The position numbers and the translations under genes were made by a program. Of a DNA stretch of 64,000 bases, positions 8,872-16,470 are shown piece after piece. Source of the DNA: Paenarthrobacter nitroguajacolicus (GTDB lineage Bacteria; Actinomycetota; Actinomycetes; Actinomycetales; Micrococcaceae); the NCBI RefSeq assembly GCF_029952445.1, contig NZ_JAQPPK010000018.1, positions 1 through 64,000 on the forward strand, read 5' to 3'. The notes below the pieces were generated by a model, which ran no database searches, was not told the origin of the DNA, and saw nothing but the letters and a program-made list of their open reading frames with translations. Position 1 is the stretch's first letter; every line of letters begins with the position of its first letter.

Positions 8872-9665
8872 TGGCACTGAATCCCGAAGACTTCACGGCA
8901 CTCCTCATTGAGGAACGCGAAGACAGGCTCATCGTCCTGCTGAACCGACCCGAAGTGCGGAATGCGATCGACCAGCAAATGGTGGATGAGCTGCACGCCG
9001 TGTGCGCCGAGCTGGAACGCGAGCCGAAGGTCCTCATTATTGCGGGGACGGATGGGGTTTTCGCTTCCGGGGCCGACATAGGTCAGCTGCGTGAACGGCG
9101 CCGTGACGATGCCCTGCAGGGAATCAATTCAACGATTTTCGTTCGCATCGCCAAGCTGCCCATGCCTGTCATTGCAGCCCTGGACGGATATTGCCTCGGT
9201 GGGGGAGCAGAACTCGCCTATGCCGCTGACTTCCGCATCGGCACGCCGAGTGTCAGGATCGGAAACCCGGAGACGGGCCTGGGCATTCTGGCCGCCGCGG
9301 GTGCCACCTGGCGTCTCAAGGAACTTGTCGGTGAGCCGAAGGCCAAGGAAATCCTCCTGGCCGGAGCCGTGCTGCGGGCCGAGGAGGCGCTCAGGATCAA
9401 CCTCATCACAGGGATCTACGAGGCACCCGAGCTCATGGAGGCAGCGCATGCCCTGGCAGACCGGATCGCGCGCCAGGACCCGATGGCCGTGCGCATCACC
9501 AAGTCGGTGTTCCACGCGCCGGCGGAGGCCCATCCACTGATCGACACCTTGGCCCAGGGCATACTCTTCGAATCCCAAGCCAAATTCGACCGCATGCAGG
9601 CCTTCCTGGACAGGAAATCGGCCAAAGATTCAGACGCCCCGGCGCAGGACAGGACACAGAAATGA
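8871..9665 (+). CDS. paaF: enoyl-CoA hydratase/isomerase, 2,3-dehydroadipyl-CoA hydratase candidate
   Basis: A 264-residue crotonase-fold protein. The oxyanion-hole block GYCLGGGAELAYA and the NPETGLGILAAAGATWRL block, whose Glu is one of the two catalytic acids, are present; a second Glu follows in LVGEPKAKE. In phenylacetate catabolism PaaF hydrates 2,3-dehydroadipyl-CoA to 3-hydroxyadipyl-CoA. The ATG at 8871 overlaps the paaJ stop (TAATG), and its own stop overlaps paaH (ATGA). The position between paaJ and paaH favours PaaF over a general hydratase. Confidence 0.8.
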   Translation: MALNPEDFTALLIEEREDRLIVLLNRPEVRNAIDQQMVDELHAVCAELEREPKVLIIAGTDGVFASGADIGQLRERRRDDALQGINSTIFVRIAKLPMPVIAALDGYCLGGGAELAYAADFRIGTPSVRIGNPETGLGILAAAGATWRLKELVGEPKAKEILLAGAVLRAEEALRINLITGIYEAPELMEAAHALADRIARQDPMAVRITKSVFHAPAEAHPLIDTLAQGILFESQAKFDRMQAFLDRKSAKDSDAPAQDRTQK

Positions 9666-10525
9666 CATCAGTACCCGCCATCCCGCACGTTGTCGGAGTC
9701 CTGGGCGGTGGCCGGATGGGTGCCGGCATTGCGCACGCCTTCCTCACCAAGGGCGCCACAGTCATCGTCGTGGAACGTGACCACGAGGCAGCAGCGGGTG
9801 CGCACACCCGGGTGGCTGACGCAGTGGAAAAATCCGCTGCCCGCGGCACGCTCAACGAATCAGCCGAAGAGGCGATGTCCCGCTTCAGCACCTCTACGGA
9901 CTACGAATCATTTATCCACTGCGGCCTGGTGGTGGAAGCTGTCCCCGAGGACTTCGATCTCAAGGTCGCTGCGCTCAAAGCCGTGGAGGAGCACCTGTCC
10001 GCGGACGCTTTCCTGGCCTCGAACACCTCATCGCTGTCCGTCACGGGACTCGCCAACGAACTCCGCAGGCCCGCCAACTTCGTGGGACTGCACTTTTTCA
10101 ACCCGGTGCCTGCCTCTACCCTCATTGAGGTGGTGCTGGCCAAAGAAACGTCTCCCGAACTCGCTGCAGCGGCGAAAAGCTGGACGGAGGCACTCGGCAA
10201 GACCGCCGTCGTCGTCAATGACGCTCCTGGCTTTGCCTCCTCAAGGCTGGGCGTCGCCATTGCCCTGGAAGCGATGCGCATGGTGGAGGAAGGCGTCGCG
10301 TCCGCGGAGGACATCGATGCCGCGATGGTCCTTGGCTACAAGCACCCCACGGGTCCGCTGAAGACCACCGACATCGTGGGCCTGGACGTTCGCCTCGGTA
10401 TCGCCGAGTACCTGCACTCCACGCTGGGCGACCGCTTTGCTCCCCCGCAGATCCTGCGGGACAAAGTGGCGCGCGGCGAGCTCGGCCGCAAAACGGGCAA
10501 GGGCTTCTTCGACTGGACGGACTAA
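9662..10525 (+). CDS. paaH: 3-hydroxyacyl-CoA dehydrogenase (3-hydroxyadipyl-CoA)
   Basis: A 287-residue dehydrogenase with an N-terminal Rossmann motif GVLGGGRMGAGIAHAF, the catalytic-His block GLHFFNPVPAS (about residue 141) and a C-terminal helical dimerisation domain containing LGYKHPTGPL. It oxidises 3-hydroxyadipyl-CoA to 3-oxoadipyl-CoA with NAD+. The ATG overlaps the paaF stop by four bases, so the three genes are surely one operon. Length matches single-domain 3-hydroxybutyryl-CoA dehydrogenases. Confidence 0.85.
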   Translation: MTSVPAIPHVVGVLGGGRMGAGIAHAFLTKGATVIVVERDHEAAAGAHTRVADAVEKSAARGTLNESAEEAMSRFSTSTDYESFIHCGLVVEAVPEDFDLKVAALKAVEEHLSADAFLASNTSSLSVTGLANELRRPANFVGLHFFNPVPASTLIEVVLAKETSPELAAAAKSWTEALGKTAVVVNDAPGFASSRLGVAIALEAMRMVEEGVASAEDIDAAMVLGYKHPTGPLKTTDIVGLDVRLGIAEYLHSTLGDRFAPPQILRDKVARGELGRKTGKGFFDWTD

Positions 10526-10551
10526 TGCCGGGGGCCGGTTAGGCTATCCGG

Positions 10552-11148
10552 GTGACTTCAATCGAACCCATCACCCTGACCGGAAAATTCGTGACCCTCG
10601 AGCCGTTGGCACAGGAACACCACAACGGATTGGTGGACGCGGCACGCGACGGCGACTTGTGGAAGCTCTGGTACACCTCCGTTCCCACGCCGGAAGGGAT
10701 GGCCGCGGAGATTGATCGTCGCCTGTCGCTCCAGGAAGCCGGCTCGATGCTGCCCTTCGCCACGCGGTCCAACGCCACCGGCAAGATCATCGGAATGACC
10801 ACCTACATGAACATCGACGCCGCGACCCCTCGCGTGGAGATCGGTTCCACATGGAATGCGGCATCGGTGCACGGCACGGGAACCAACCCGGATTCCAAGT
10901 TGTTGCTGCTTCGGCACGCGTTTGAGACCCTGGGCTGCCCGGCGGTGGAATTCCGCACGCACTGGCTCAACCACCAGTCCCGCGAGGCGATTGCCCGGCT
11001 CGGCGCCAAGCAGGACGGCGTGCTCCGGAACCACTCGCGCACCAAGGACGGCGTGCTGAGGGACACTGTGGTGTTCTCCATCCTTGAACACGAGTGGCCC
11101 GCGGTGCGGAACGGCCTGGAGTACCGGCTGGCCAAGTACGGCGCATGA
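10552..11148 (+). CDS. GNAT family N-acetyltransferase (RimJ/RimL-like)
   Basis: A 198-residue protein starting GTG at 10552, only 26 bases after paaH. It begins with a LTGKFVTLEPLAQEH block and includes VEIGSTWN and a late segment NHQSREAIARLGAKQDGVLR, the pattern of RimJ/RimL-type acetyltransferases where the last block is the acetyl-CoA-proximal helix. The substrate may be a protein N-terminus or small amine. It may be cotranscribed with paaJFH but has no evident role in phenylacetate breakdown. Confidence 0.75.
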   Translation: MTSIEPITLTGKFVTLEPLAQEHHNGLVDAARDGDLWKLWYTSVPTPEGMAAEIDRRLSLQEAGSMLPFATRSNATGKIIGMTTYMNIDAATPRVEIGSTWNAASVHGTGTNPDSKLLLLRHAFETLGCPAVEFRTHWLNHQSREAIARLGAKQDGVLRNHSRTKDGVLRDTVVFSILEHEWPAVRNGLEYRLAKYGA

Positions 11149-11156
11149 CCTTCGCT

Positions 11157-11211
11157 GAGGGGTGAGCTTTCGGCTTTATCCAAGCCCCATAACGTTGAAA
11201 GCCAACCCCTC
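11157..11211 (+). terminator. hairpin after the acetyltransferase gene
   Basis: Arms 11157-11171 (GAGGGGTGAGCTTTC) and 11197-11211 pair at 13 of 15 positions. It lies between the acetyltransferase stop and the phosphatase start and probably ends the paaJFH-acetyltransferase transcript. Confidence 0.55.
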
Positions 11212-11249
11212 GGTGGGCTCCCACGTCCCTCCGCGCTAATGTGCATAGC

Positions 11250-11999
11250 ATGGCTCCTATGGACGGGACTTCTTCGGCGCAGCAAAGCATCCACTGGGAT
11301 GGCGCTGTCAACGCTTGGAAGATCGCTGGGGACGTGTACCGGATGGGTCGCCACGAGTGGGTCACCGAGGCCGGTTGGCAGCAAATGTACGACGACGGCG
11401 TCCGCACCGTGATCGATCTCCGCGCCTCGCGCGAGCGGCGGCAACGCGACACCGATCCCGAGGTGCCCGACGAGGTGAAGGCGCGCATCGACGTCGTACA
11501 TTGCCCAACGGAAGATCCGGACCACGGCCGATTCGGTGAGCTGTTCGGCCCGTACTTGAGGGACCCGGCCCAGTATGGCGACTACCTGCAGCTGTTCGGC
11601 GGGAAGATTGCGGCGGTGTTCAAGGCGATCGCTGCGTCGCCGGGCAAGGTGGTGGTCCATTGTTCGGCCGGCAGGGACCGCAGCGGCATGATTGCGCTGA
11701 TGCTCCAACGGCTGGCGGGGGTGGAAGACCAGGAAATCCTTGCGGGATACGAGCTCGCTGCCCGCGGAATCAACGAGCGCCACCGTACGCATGGGGCGCC
11801 GCACGCGCATGATCCGTACCTTCCGGATGACCAACTCGAGGCTGTGTTGGCCGAGCGCCTGGCAAGCCTGCGGGGCTTCCTGTCATCGGTTGACGTTGCC
11901 GGATTCCTGGCGGCCAACGGCGTCTCAGCGCGGGAGATCAGCGCTCTCCGGACCAAGCTGGCGGAGCGGGCCGGCAGCGCTGCTAACATGCAGGATTGA
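11250..11999 (+). CDS. tyrosine-protein phosphatase (PTP-like, HCSAGRDRSG motif)
   Basis: About 249 residues. The P-loop VVHCSAGRDRSGM (HCX5R) near residue 134 gives the Cys nucleophile and Arg of protein-tyrosine/dual-specificity phosphatases, and IDLRASRERR marks the earlier family block (Y_phosphatase3 type). The start is uncertain: GTG 11241, ATG 11250 and ATG 11259 are all in frame and none has a clear ribosome site. It may dephosphorylate proteins or small phosphates; phosphoinositide activity is known in this family. A glycosyltransferase gene follows closely. Confidence 0.75.
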   Translation: MAPMDGTSSAQQSIHWDGAVNAWKIAGDVYRMGRHEWVTEAGWQQMYDDGVRTVIDLRASRERRQRDTDPEVPDEVKARIDVVHCPTEDPDHGRFGELFGPYLRDPAQYGDYLQLFGGKIAAVFKAIAASPGKVVVHCSAGRDRSGMIALMLQRLAGVEDQEILAGYELAARGINERHRTHGAPHAHDPYLPDDQLEAVLAERLASLRGFLSSVDVAGFLAANGVSAREISALRTKLAERAGSAANMQD

Positions 12000-12028
12000 T
12001 CACTCTTCCCGAATGGAACGGACCAACC

Positions 12029-13012
12029 ATGACTGCCGGTGCCCGCATCACCATCGTGACCCGAACCAAGAACCGCCCGATTTTCCTGGCCCGTGCACTG
12101 GATGACATCTTCGCCCAGACCTTCCAGGACTTCGAACTGGTGGTCGTTAACGACGGCGGCGACCCGGCCGACGTCGAACGCCTCACGTCCCAGCGGTCGG
12201 ACGCGGAGCGGGCCCGGATCACCACGCTCCACCATTCCGAATCCGTGGGTATGGAAGCTGCGTCCAACGCCGGGATCAAGGCCGGCAGTGGAGAGTTCGT
12301 GGTGATCCACGATGACGACGATTTCTGGGCGCCGACGTTTTTGGAACGCACCGTGGCGTACCTGGACGAACCCGCCAACGCTGCCCAATCCGGGGTGATG
12401 GTGCGGACGGAGATCGTCATCGAGGAGTTGGTGGAGGACAGGATCGAGCCCATCCGCCGCGAGATCTTTTGGGCTGACATGCACCAGATCACCCTTGCGG
12501 ACATGCTCAGGATCAACCGTGCCGTGCCCATTTCCTTCCTGTACCGCCGCAGCCTGCATGATGCCGTGGGCTACTACAACGAGGACCTGCCAGTGGTGGG
12601 CGACTGGGAGTTCCATCTCCGCGTCCTTAGCCACTCGCGCGTAGGTTTCCTTGACGGGGAGCCCCTTGCCTTCTGGTCGCAGCGTCCCGAATCAGAAGGG
12701 CACGACGGCAACAGCATCTTTGCCAAGGCCGCAGAGCACGCCCACTACGATGCGTTGGTCCGCGACGAACACCTCCGCGAAGGCGTGGCCCAAAATGGGC
12801 TGGGCACCATGCTGTACATGTCCCGCGTCCTTGCGGAGCAGGAGGAGCTGATTCGTGCCCAGCAGCGCCGCCTCGATGAATCCTTGGCCAAGCTCGACCA
12901 CGTTCTGGAACGCTTGGACGCCCTGAACCAGACGCTGATTACGCGCACCAGCGTGGGGGAGTTCCTGAAGAAGCCACTGCTGTTGGCCAGGAAGCTGGGT
13001 GGGAAGGGCTAA
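12029..13012 (+). CDS. glycosyltransferase family 2 protein
   Basis: A 327-residue GT-A enzyme. The N-terminus has ITIVTRTKNRPIFLARAL and VVVNDGGDPADVE, the usual nucleotide-sugar binding strands, and IHDDDDFWAP supplies the DXD-like metal site. A region near residue 180 (GDWEFHLRVL) is the acceptor-side ED-like motif. The C-terminal 80 residues are helical and charged (QRRLDESLAKLDHVLERLDA), likely coiled coil. I use ATG 12029 with GGAACGG upstream rather than the TTG at 11996. Sugar and acceptor are unknown. Confidence 0.8.
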   Translation: MTAGARITIVTRTKNRPIFLARALDDIFAQTFQDFELVVVNDGGDPADVERLTSQRSDAERARITTLHHSESVGMEAASNAGIKAGSGEFVVIHDDDDFWAPTFLERTVAYLDEPANAAQSGVMVRTEIVIEELVEDRIEPIRREIFWADMHQITLADMLRINRAVPISFLYRRSLHDAVGYYNEDLPVVGDWEFHLRVLSHSRVGFLDGEPLAFWSQRPESEGHDGNSIFAKAAEHAHYDALVRDEHLREGVAQNGLGTMLYMSRVLAEQEELIRAQQRRLDESLAKLDHVLERLDALNQTLITRTSVGEFLKKPLLLARKLGGKG

Positions 13013-13067
13013 GCCTCCCCGGGAAATATCTGCTGTACTCGCCGGGGGATTCATGTACCCTGTATAT

Positions 13068-13091
13068 ATTACCGAACGGCCGGTCAGTAAT
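13068..13091. promoter_or_regulatory. PaaR-type operator before paaZ
   Basis: The best palindrome of the set: ATTACCGAACGG faces CCGGTCAGTAAT with 20 of 24 positions symmetric. The core GAACGnnCGGTC is shared with the paaJ and paaA sites. It lies about 60 bases upstream of paaZ. Confidence 0.8.
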
Positions 13092-13152
13092 GTTGGTCTC
13101 CGACAAAGCATGACCGTGCCGATTTCATGTGCCTTGGAAGGACCCGTCGACG

Positions 13153-15252
13153 ATGACCACTACCGCAGTCGCCCCGGAAACCACAGCCGTTGCCACCGTC
13201 CCCAGTTATGTCCAGGATGCCTGGTGGACCCCGGCACCTGACGCGAAGAAAGTCCCGGTTCGCGATGCCAGCACCGGAGAAGTCCTGGCCAACGTGAGCA
13301 CCGACGGGCTGGACCTGGGCGCCGTCGTCGAATACGGGCGCACCACCGGCCAGGCTGAGCTCGGCAAGCTGACCTTCCACCAGCGCGCGCTCAAGCTCAA
13401 AGAGCTTGCCATGTACCTCAACGGTCGGCGCGAGGAACTGTACGCATCTTCGTCGCAGAGCGGCGCCACCAAGATCGACAACATGATCGACATCGACGGC
13501 GGCATCGGCGTGCTCTTCACCTTCGGATCGAAGGGCCGCCGCGAACTGCCCAACTCGCAGGTTGTAGTGGACGGTCCCATGGAGATCCTGTCCAAGGACG
13601 GTTCGTTCGCCGGTGAGCACATTTACACCCGTATTCCCGGCGTCGCCGTACAGATCAACGCCTTCAACTTCCCGGTCTGGGGCATGCTGGAAAAGTTCGC
13701 TCCGGCGTTCCTGGCCGGCGTCCCCACGATCGTGAAGCCTGCGACGCCCACCGGCTACGTTGCTGCTGACGCCGTCAAGGCAATCGTTGAGTCCGGGATC
13801 CTGCCCGCGGGCTCGCTGCAACTGATCTCCGGCTCCGCCCGGACCATTTTGGACGAACTCGACTACCGCGACCTCGTCTCCTTCACGGGCTCGGCGTCCA
13901 CCGCCAACTCGCTGAAGTCGCACCGGAACGTGGTCCAGGGGGGCGTCCGGTTCACCTCCGAAACCGACTCCCTCAACGCCGCCATCCTCGGCCCCGATGC
14001 CGTTCCCGGCACCCCCGAGTTCGACGCTTTCGTCAAGGCCGTCGTCACCGAGATGACCGTGAAGGCCGGCCAGAAGTGCACTGCCATCCGTCGCGTAATC
14101 GTCCCTGCCGCGCTGACAGCGGAGGTCGCTGCCGCCGTGGGTGCCCGGATCAACGAGCGCGTTGTTCTTGGTGATCCCCGCGCCGAGGGCGTCACCATGG
14201 GCGCCCTCGCGTCGCTGGAACAGCTCGCCGACGTCCGCGCCGCTGTTCAGTCAATGCTCGACGCCGGAGGTGAACTTGCGTACGGATCCCTCGATTCGCC
14301 GTCGGTCACCTCTGTTGGCGGCACCGTCGGCGTCGTGGAAGACGGCGCGTTCATGTCGCCAGTCCTGCTCAGCTGGGCAGATGCCGAGGCTGAAGAAGTG
14401 CACTCCCTGGAGGCTTTTGGCCCCGTTTCTTCCGTTCTTGGCTACAGCGACCTTGCTGACGCGATCCGCCTCGCAGCCCGTGGTTCGGGCTCTTTGGTTG
14501 CGTCCGTGTGCACCAACGATCCGTCCGTGGCCCGCGAGCTCGTGACTGGTATTGCCGCCCACCACGGCCGCGTCCACATGCTCAACCGCGAAGACGCACG
14601 TTCCTCCACGGGCCACGGCTCGCCTGTTCCGCACCTGGTTCACGGCGGTCCGGGCCGGGCAGGCGGCGGCGAAGAGCTGGGCGGCATCCGATCGGTCCTG
14701 CACCACATGCAGCGCACGGCCATCCAGGGCTCGCCCAACATGCTCACCGCTGTCACTGGCCAGTGGCACACGGGCGCGGACCGCAATTTCACGGTGGAAA
14801 CCGAAGGCGAGCACCCGTTCCGGAAACACCTGTCCACGCTGCGGATCGGTGACGCCGTCCGCTCGGAGTTGCGGCAGGTATCCCTGGACGACATCACGGC
14901 CTTTGCGAACTCCACGGGTGACACTTTCTACGCGCACACCAACCAGGAAGCCGCCGAAGCCAACCCGTTCTTCCCTGGCATCGTTGCCCACGGGTACCTC
15001 CTGCTGAGCTGGGCCGCCGGTCTGTTCGTGGAGCCCGCGCCGGGTCCCGTACTGGCCAACTACGGGCTGGAGAACCTGCGCTTCATCACGCCCGTCGCGG
15101 CCGGTGACTCGATCCGTGTCACGCTGACAGCCAAGAAGATCACCCCACGTGAGACCGACGAATACGGCGAGGTTGCCTGGGACGCCGTCCTGACCAACCA
15201 GAACGACGAGATCGTGGCCACTTACGACGTCCTGACCCTCGTGGAAAAGTAG
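13153..15252 (+). CDS. paaZ: bifunctional PaaZ: oxepin-CoA hydrolase / semialdehyde dehydrogenase
   Basis: A 699-residue fusion. Residues 1-530 are an aldehyde dehydrogenase domain, with the Glu block FTSETDSLNAA and the catalytic Cys in VKAGQKCTAIRR. Residues about 560-699 are a MaoC-like (R)-hydratase domain with the block DTFYAHTNQEAA and FFPGIVAHGYLLLSWAAGL. PaaZ opens the oxepin ring of 2-oxepin-2(3H)-ylidene-CoA and oxidises the aldehyde formed to 3-oxo-5,6-dehydrosuberyl-CoA. Start ATG 13153 follows GGAAGGA with good spacing. It is a single-gene unit behind its own PaaR-type operator. Confidence 0.92.
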   Translation: MTTTAVAPETTAVATVPSYVQDAWWTPAPDAKKVPVRDASTGEVLANVSTDGLDLGAVVEYGRTTGQAELGKLTFHQRALKLKELAMYLNGRREELYASSSQSGATKIDNMIDIDGGIGVLFTFGSKGRRELPNSQVVVDGPMEILSKDGSFAGEHIYTRIPGVAVQINAFNFPVWGMLEKFAPAFLAGVPTIVKPATPTGYVAADAVKAIVESGILPAGSLQLISGSARTILDELDYRDLVSFTGSASTANSLKSHRNVVQGGVRFTSETDSLNAAILGPDAVPGTPEFDAFVKAVVTEMTVKAGQKCTAIRRVIVPAALTAEVAAAVGARINERVVLGDPRAEGVTMGALASLEQLADVRAAVQSMLDAGGELAYGSLDSPSVTSVGGTVGVVEDGAFMSPVLLSWADAEAEEVHSLEAFGPVSSVLGYSDLADAIRLAARGSGSLVASVCTNDPSVARELVTGIAAHHGRVHMLNREDARSSTGHGSPVPHLVHGGPGRAGGGEELGGIRSVLHHMQRTAIQGSPNMLTAVTGQWHTGADRNFTVETEGEHPFRKHLSTLRIGDAVRSELRQVSLDDITAFANSTGDTFYAHTNQEAAEANPFFPGIVAHGYLLLSWAAGLFVEPAPGPVLANYGLENLRFITPVAAGDSIRVTLTAKKITPRETDEYGEVAWDAVLTNQNDEIVATYDVLTLVEK

Positions 15253-15254
15253 AC

Positions 15255-15469
15255 CATCTCTCACCTATCCGCCCCTTGGGGTGGACGGTCTCTCACCTAA
15301 CCGCCCCTTGGGGTGGATGGTCTCTCACCTATCCGCCCTTTGGGGTGGATGGTCTCTCACTTAACCGCCCTTTGGGGTGGATGGTCTCTCACTAAACCGC
15401 CCTTTGGGGTGGATGGTCTCTCACCTATCCGCCGTTTGGGGTGGACGGTCTCTCACTAAACCGCCGTTT
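15255..15469. repeat. 32-bp tandem repeat array A (six copies plus a partial)
   Basis: Six 32-bp units start at 15255, 15287, 15319, 15351, 15383 and 15415, with a partial unit from 15447. The unit begins GGTCTCTCAC and contains ATCCGCCCCTTGGGGTGGAT, which folds into a nine-pair hairpin with one G-T pair. Copies differ mainly at CTATCC versus CTAACC and CCCCTT versus CCCTTT. There are no spacers, so this is not CRISPR. It starts three bases after the paaZ stop. Confidence 0.95.
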
Positions 15470-15502
15470 CGAAAGGCTTCCCCACAAGCGGGAAGCCTTT
15501 CG
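15470..15502. terminator. intrinsic terminator between the two repeat arrays
   Basis: CGAAAGGCTTCCC (15470-15482) and GGGAAGCCTTTCG (15490-15502) pair perfectly over 13 bases with a seven-base loop and are followed by GTTTTG. It would end the paaZ transcript and could also end the opposing paaI-paaK-paaR transcript. Confidence 0.8.
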
Positions 15503-15640
15503 GTTTTGAGGTCGGGTTCTTCGCAGTCCTGGAAAGTGACGTGGCTTCGAGGTCCTCGACCAGGCGCTTTATGCCAGTGACCTCGAATCCCAGAGCGGTA
15601 TCACCGGAGGGCTTGCCGTCCGTAACGGGAGACAGTTGCA
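15503..15640. other. spacer between tandem arrays, possible gene remnant
   Basis: The minus strand is open here and reads protein-like (for example GFEVTGIKRLVEDLEATSLS), ending near 15456, but it is continuous with low-complexity translation of the repeats and has no proper start. It may be the tail of a decayed gene. I see nothing else in it. Confidence 0.3.
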
Positions 15641-15834
15641 GGCCGGGAGGGGTGGGATGTGAGTGAGCGTCGGGCCGGGAGGGGTGGGATGTGAGTGAGC
15701 GTCGGGCCGGGAGGGGTGGGATGTGAGTGAGCGTCGGGCCGGGGAGGGGTGGGATGTGAGTGAGCGTCGGGCCGGGAGGGGTGGGATGTGAGTGAGCGTC
15801 GGGCCGGAAAGGGGTGGGATGTGAGAGAGCGTCA
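15641..15834. repeat. 32-bp tandem repeat array B (six copies)
   Basis: Units start at 15641, 15673, 15705, 15737, 15770 and 15802; one is 33 bp by an extra G. The unit begins GGCCGGGAGGGGTGGGATGT. Read on the minus strand it aligns with array A (GCTCTCTCACATCCCACCCC against GGTCTCTCACCTATCCGCCC), so the two arrays look like one repeat family in opposite orientations. The last unit runs into the paaR stop codon. Confidence 0.92.
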
Positions 15835-16434
15835 GGCGGCGGTGTGGAGCCCGTCGAAAGCCATGGTGATGACGTCGTCGGCGAGCTTCTCCGGGGACAG
15901 CGAGCCGCCGGGCTTGTACCACTCCACGATCGAGTTGATGGTGCCAAAAAGCAACCGGGTGACGGTGCGCGGATCGATGTCCTGGCGCAGTGAGCCGTCC
16001 TCGCGGGCAGCGGAAATCAACGCAGCCACCTTGTGGTCGAACGCGCGTCGACGCTCCAAGGCATCCCGCTCGATCTCGGTGTTACCCCGCAACCGCAGCA
16101 ACAGCGTCACGAACGGCAGCCTGTCTACCAGCACGGCGATGGTCTGCCGGAGCACGAATTCCAGCCTGGCGTCGGCAGGACCGGAGGTAGCAGCGGGCTC
16201 CTCAAGGATGGCTTCCAGGCCGCCCAGCGCGTGGTCCAGGGCGAGCTTCAGCAGATCGCCCTTGGACGGCACGTGGTGGTAGATGGCCGACTTGGAGATC
16301 CCGAGATTCTCGGCCAGTATGCCCATGGACGTGGCGTCGTACCCGTGGCGGTTGAAGACGTCGACGGCGATGCGAAGCACCGACTGCTGGTCATAACCGG
16401 GCCGTCCGCGCTTGGTGGTGGTCTCAGTAGGCAT
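15832..16434 (-). CDS. paaR: TetR family repressor of phenylacetate genes
   Basis: A 200-residue TetR-type regulator. The N-terminal helix-turn-helix is clear: AVDVFNRHGYDATSMGILAE then NLGISKSAIYHHVPSKGDLL, a typical recognition helix. The C-terminal 130 residues would bind ligand; in the PaaR family this is phenylacetyl-CoA. It is last in the minus-strand unit paaI-paaK-paaR, 36 bases after paaK. Four related inverted repeats before paaJ, paaZ, paaA and paaI are the likely targets. The final codon lies inside tandem array B. Confidence 0.85.
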   Translation of the reverse strand: MPTETTTKRGRPGYDQQSVLRIAVDVFNRHGYDATSMGILAENLGISKSAIYHHVPSKGDLLKLALDHALGGLEAILEEPAATSGPADARLEFVLRQTIAVLVDRLPFVTLLLRLRGNTEIERDALERRRAFDHKVAALISAAREDGSLRQDIDPRTVTRLLFGTINSIVEWYKPGGSLSPEKLADDVITMAFDGLHTAA

Positions 16435-16470
16435 GCTGGCATTTTCTCACGTTCTGAACGGCAGAAGCCG

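Noticed and set aside
7546..8877. 443-residue minus-strand ORF
   Set aside because: It lies antisense to paaJ and has no recognisable domain; it is a high-GC shadow frame.
15255..15834. CRISPR array
   Set aside because: The 32-bp units are contiguous with no unique spacers, the two arrays face opposite ways, and no cas genes are present.
15456..15947. 163-residue minus-strand ORF with Pro/His/Thr repeats
   Set aside because: The repetitive part is only the translation of tandem array B, it overlaps the 3' end of paaR in another frame, and it lacks a credible start. Only the segment 15456-15640 is mentioned as a possible remnant.
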